Below are positions 32,572-32,739 of a DNA stretch of 32,739 bases, in pieces (position 1 is the first letter of the stretch; each line of letters starts with the position of its first letter). The stretch is taken from contig MPMT01000050.1 in the NCBI GenBank assembly GCA_002238645.1, positions 1-32,739 on the forward strand. The letters are read 5' to 3'. Below the pieces are notes generated by a model. The model ran no database searches, was not told where the DNA came from, and saw only the letters and a program-made list of their open reading frames with translations. The position numbers and the translations under genes are program-made. This stretch comes from Alphaproteobacteria bacterium bin52 (GTDB lineage Bacteria; Pseudomonadota; Alphaproteobacteria; Thalassobaculales; Thalassobaculaceae).

Positions 32572-32739
32572 ATGATCAACCGCGAGATTGCACCCTGCCT
32601 GGTCGCGTTGTTCGAGCAGTACCCGTTCGTCACGGTGACTGGACCGCGGCAGTCCGGCAAGACCACGCTCTGCCGCGCCGCCTTCCCGCATTTCGACTAT
32701 GTCAATCTGGAAGCGCCGGATCAGCGGGAATTCGCGGAG
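32572..32739 (+). CDS. AAA-family ATPase (AAA_14/DUF4143-like), N-terminal part, cut by window edge
   Basis: The frame stays open to the end of the window, giving 56 residues: MINREIAPCLVALFEQYP, then VTVTGPRQSGKTTL, then FPHFDYVNLEAPDQREFAE. The Walker A motif GPRQSGKTT, and the Y-V-N-L-E-x-P-D-x-R stretch, are characteristic of the small ATPases usually annotated 'ATP-binding protein, DUF4143 domain', which have an AAA_14 domain and a C-terminal nuclease-like fold. Function of this family is unknown. The start follows the -10 by only five bases, so no ribosome binding site is present. The rest of the gene lies outside the window. Confidence 0.85.
   Translation, partial: MINREIAPCLVALFEQYPFVTVTGPRQSGKTTLCRAAFPHFDYVNLEAPDQREFAE

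Overview
The window looks like a chromosomal segment of a high-GC alphaproteobacterium, perhaps Rhodospirillales-like. The clade is inferred from three things: a TIGR02300 ('FYDLN acid domain') gene beside tRNA-Ala, an E. coli-type MntR beside a Mn/Zn ABC operon, and overall gene style (tight ATGA/TGATG overlaps, GC-rich third positions). No rRNA, CRISPR array, intact insertion sequence or prophage was seen. Most of the window is ordinary, densely coding metabolic DNA. The two ends (about 1-765 and 31583-32571) are gene-poor.

Layout. (1) 766-4201, minus strand: a three-gene operon of circularly permuted ATP-grasp, alpha-E protein and transglutaminase-like protease, a known but biochemically open peptide-ligation/modification cassette. 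(2) 4350-7157, plus strand: a TIGR02300 protein with its own sigma70-like promoter, tRNA-Ala(GGC) with a hairpin terminator, a 2OG-Fe(II) oxygenase and a 3-hydroxyisobutyrate dehydrogenase-type reductase. (3) 7172-11690: mntR divergent from a four-gene TroABCD/SitABCD-type metal importer. The first permease carries a C-terminal tail that aligns with the MntR in this same window but has lost its metal ligands.

(4) 11663-23668, minus strand: a long codirectional block. Read from its upstream end it holds a PcaF-like thiolase, an MFS transporter, a luciferase-like flavin monooxygenase, both methylmalonyl-CoA mutase subunits with the MeaB chaperone GTPase, a DSD1-type PLP enzyme, SufE, a SufU/IscU-like scaffold lacking the third cysteine, and a 68-residue unknown protein. 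The mutase genes feed propionyl-CoA-derived carbon into succinyl-CoA. The thiolase, monooxygenase and transporter suggest a linked catabolic route of unknown substrate. (5) 24110-26720, plus strand: an NMT1/SsuA-type ABC importer. (6) 26728-31582: CysQ-type phosphatase (minus), an M81/MlrC-type metallopeptidase with a VOC protein (plus), and a zinc-free MDR oxidoreductase with a BKACE (DUF849) enzyme (minus).

(7) 31583-32739: about 1 kb with no convincing intact gene, containing an 11-bp perfect inverted repeat and a possible IS110 transposase N-terminal relic. The window then ends inside an AAA-type ATPase whose promoter seems to yield a leaderless transcript. I did not find a clearly new multi-gene system. 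The best leads are the permease-DtxR fusion, the leaderless ATPase promoter with an overlapping palindrome, and the ATP-grasp/alpha-E/transglutaminase cassette.
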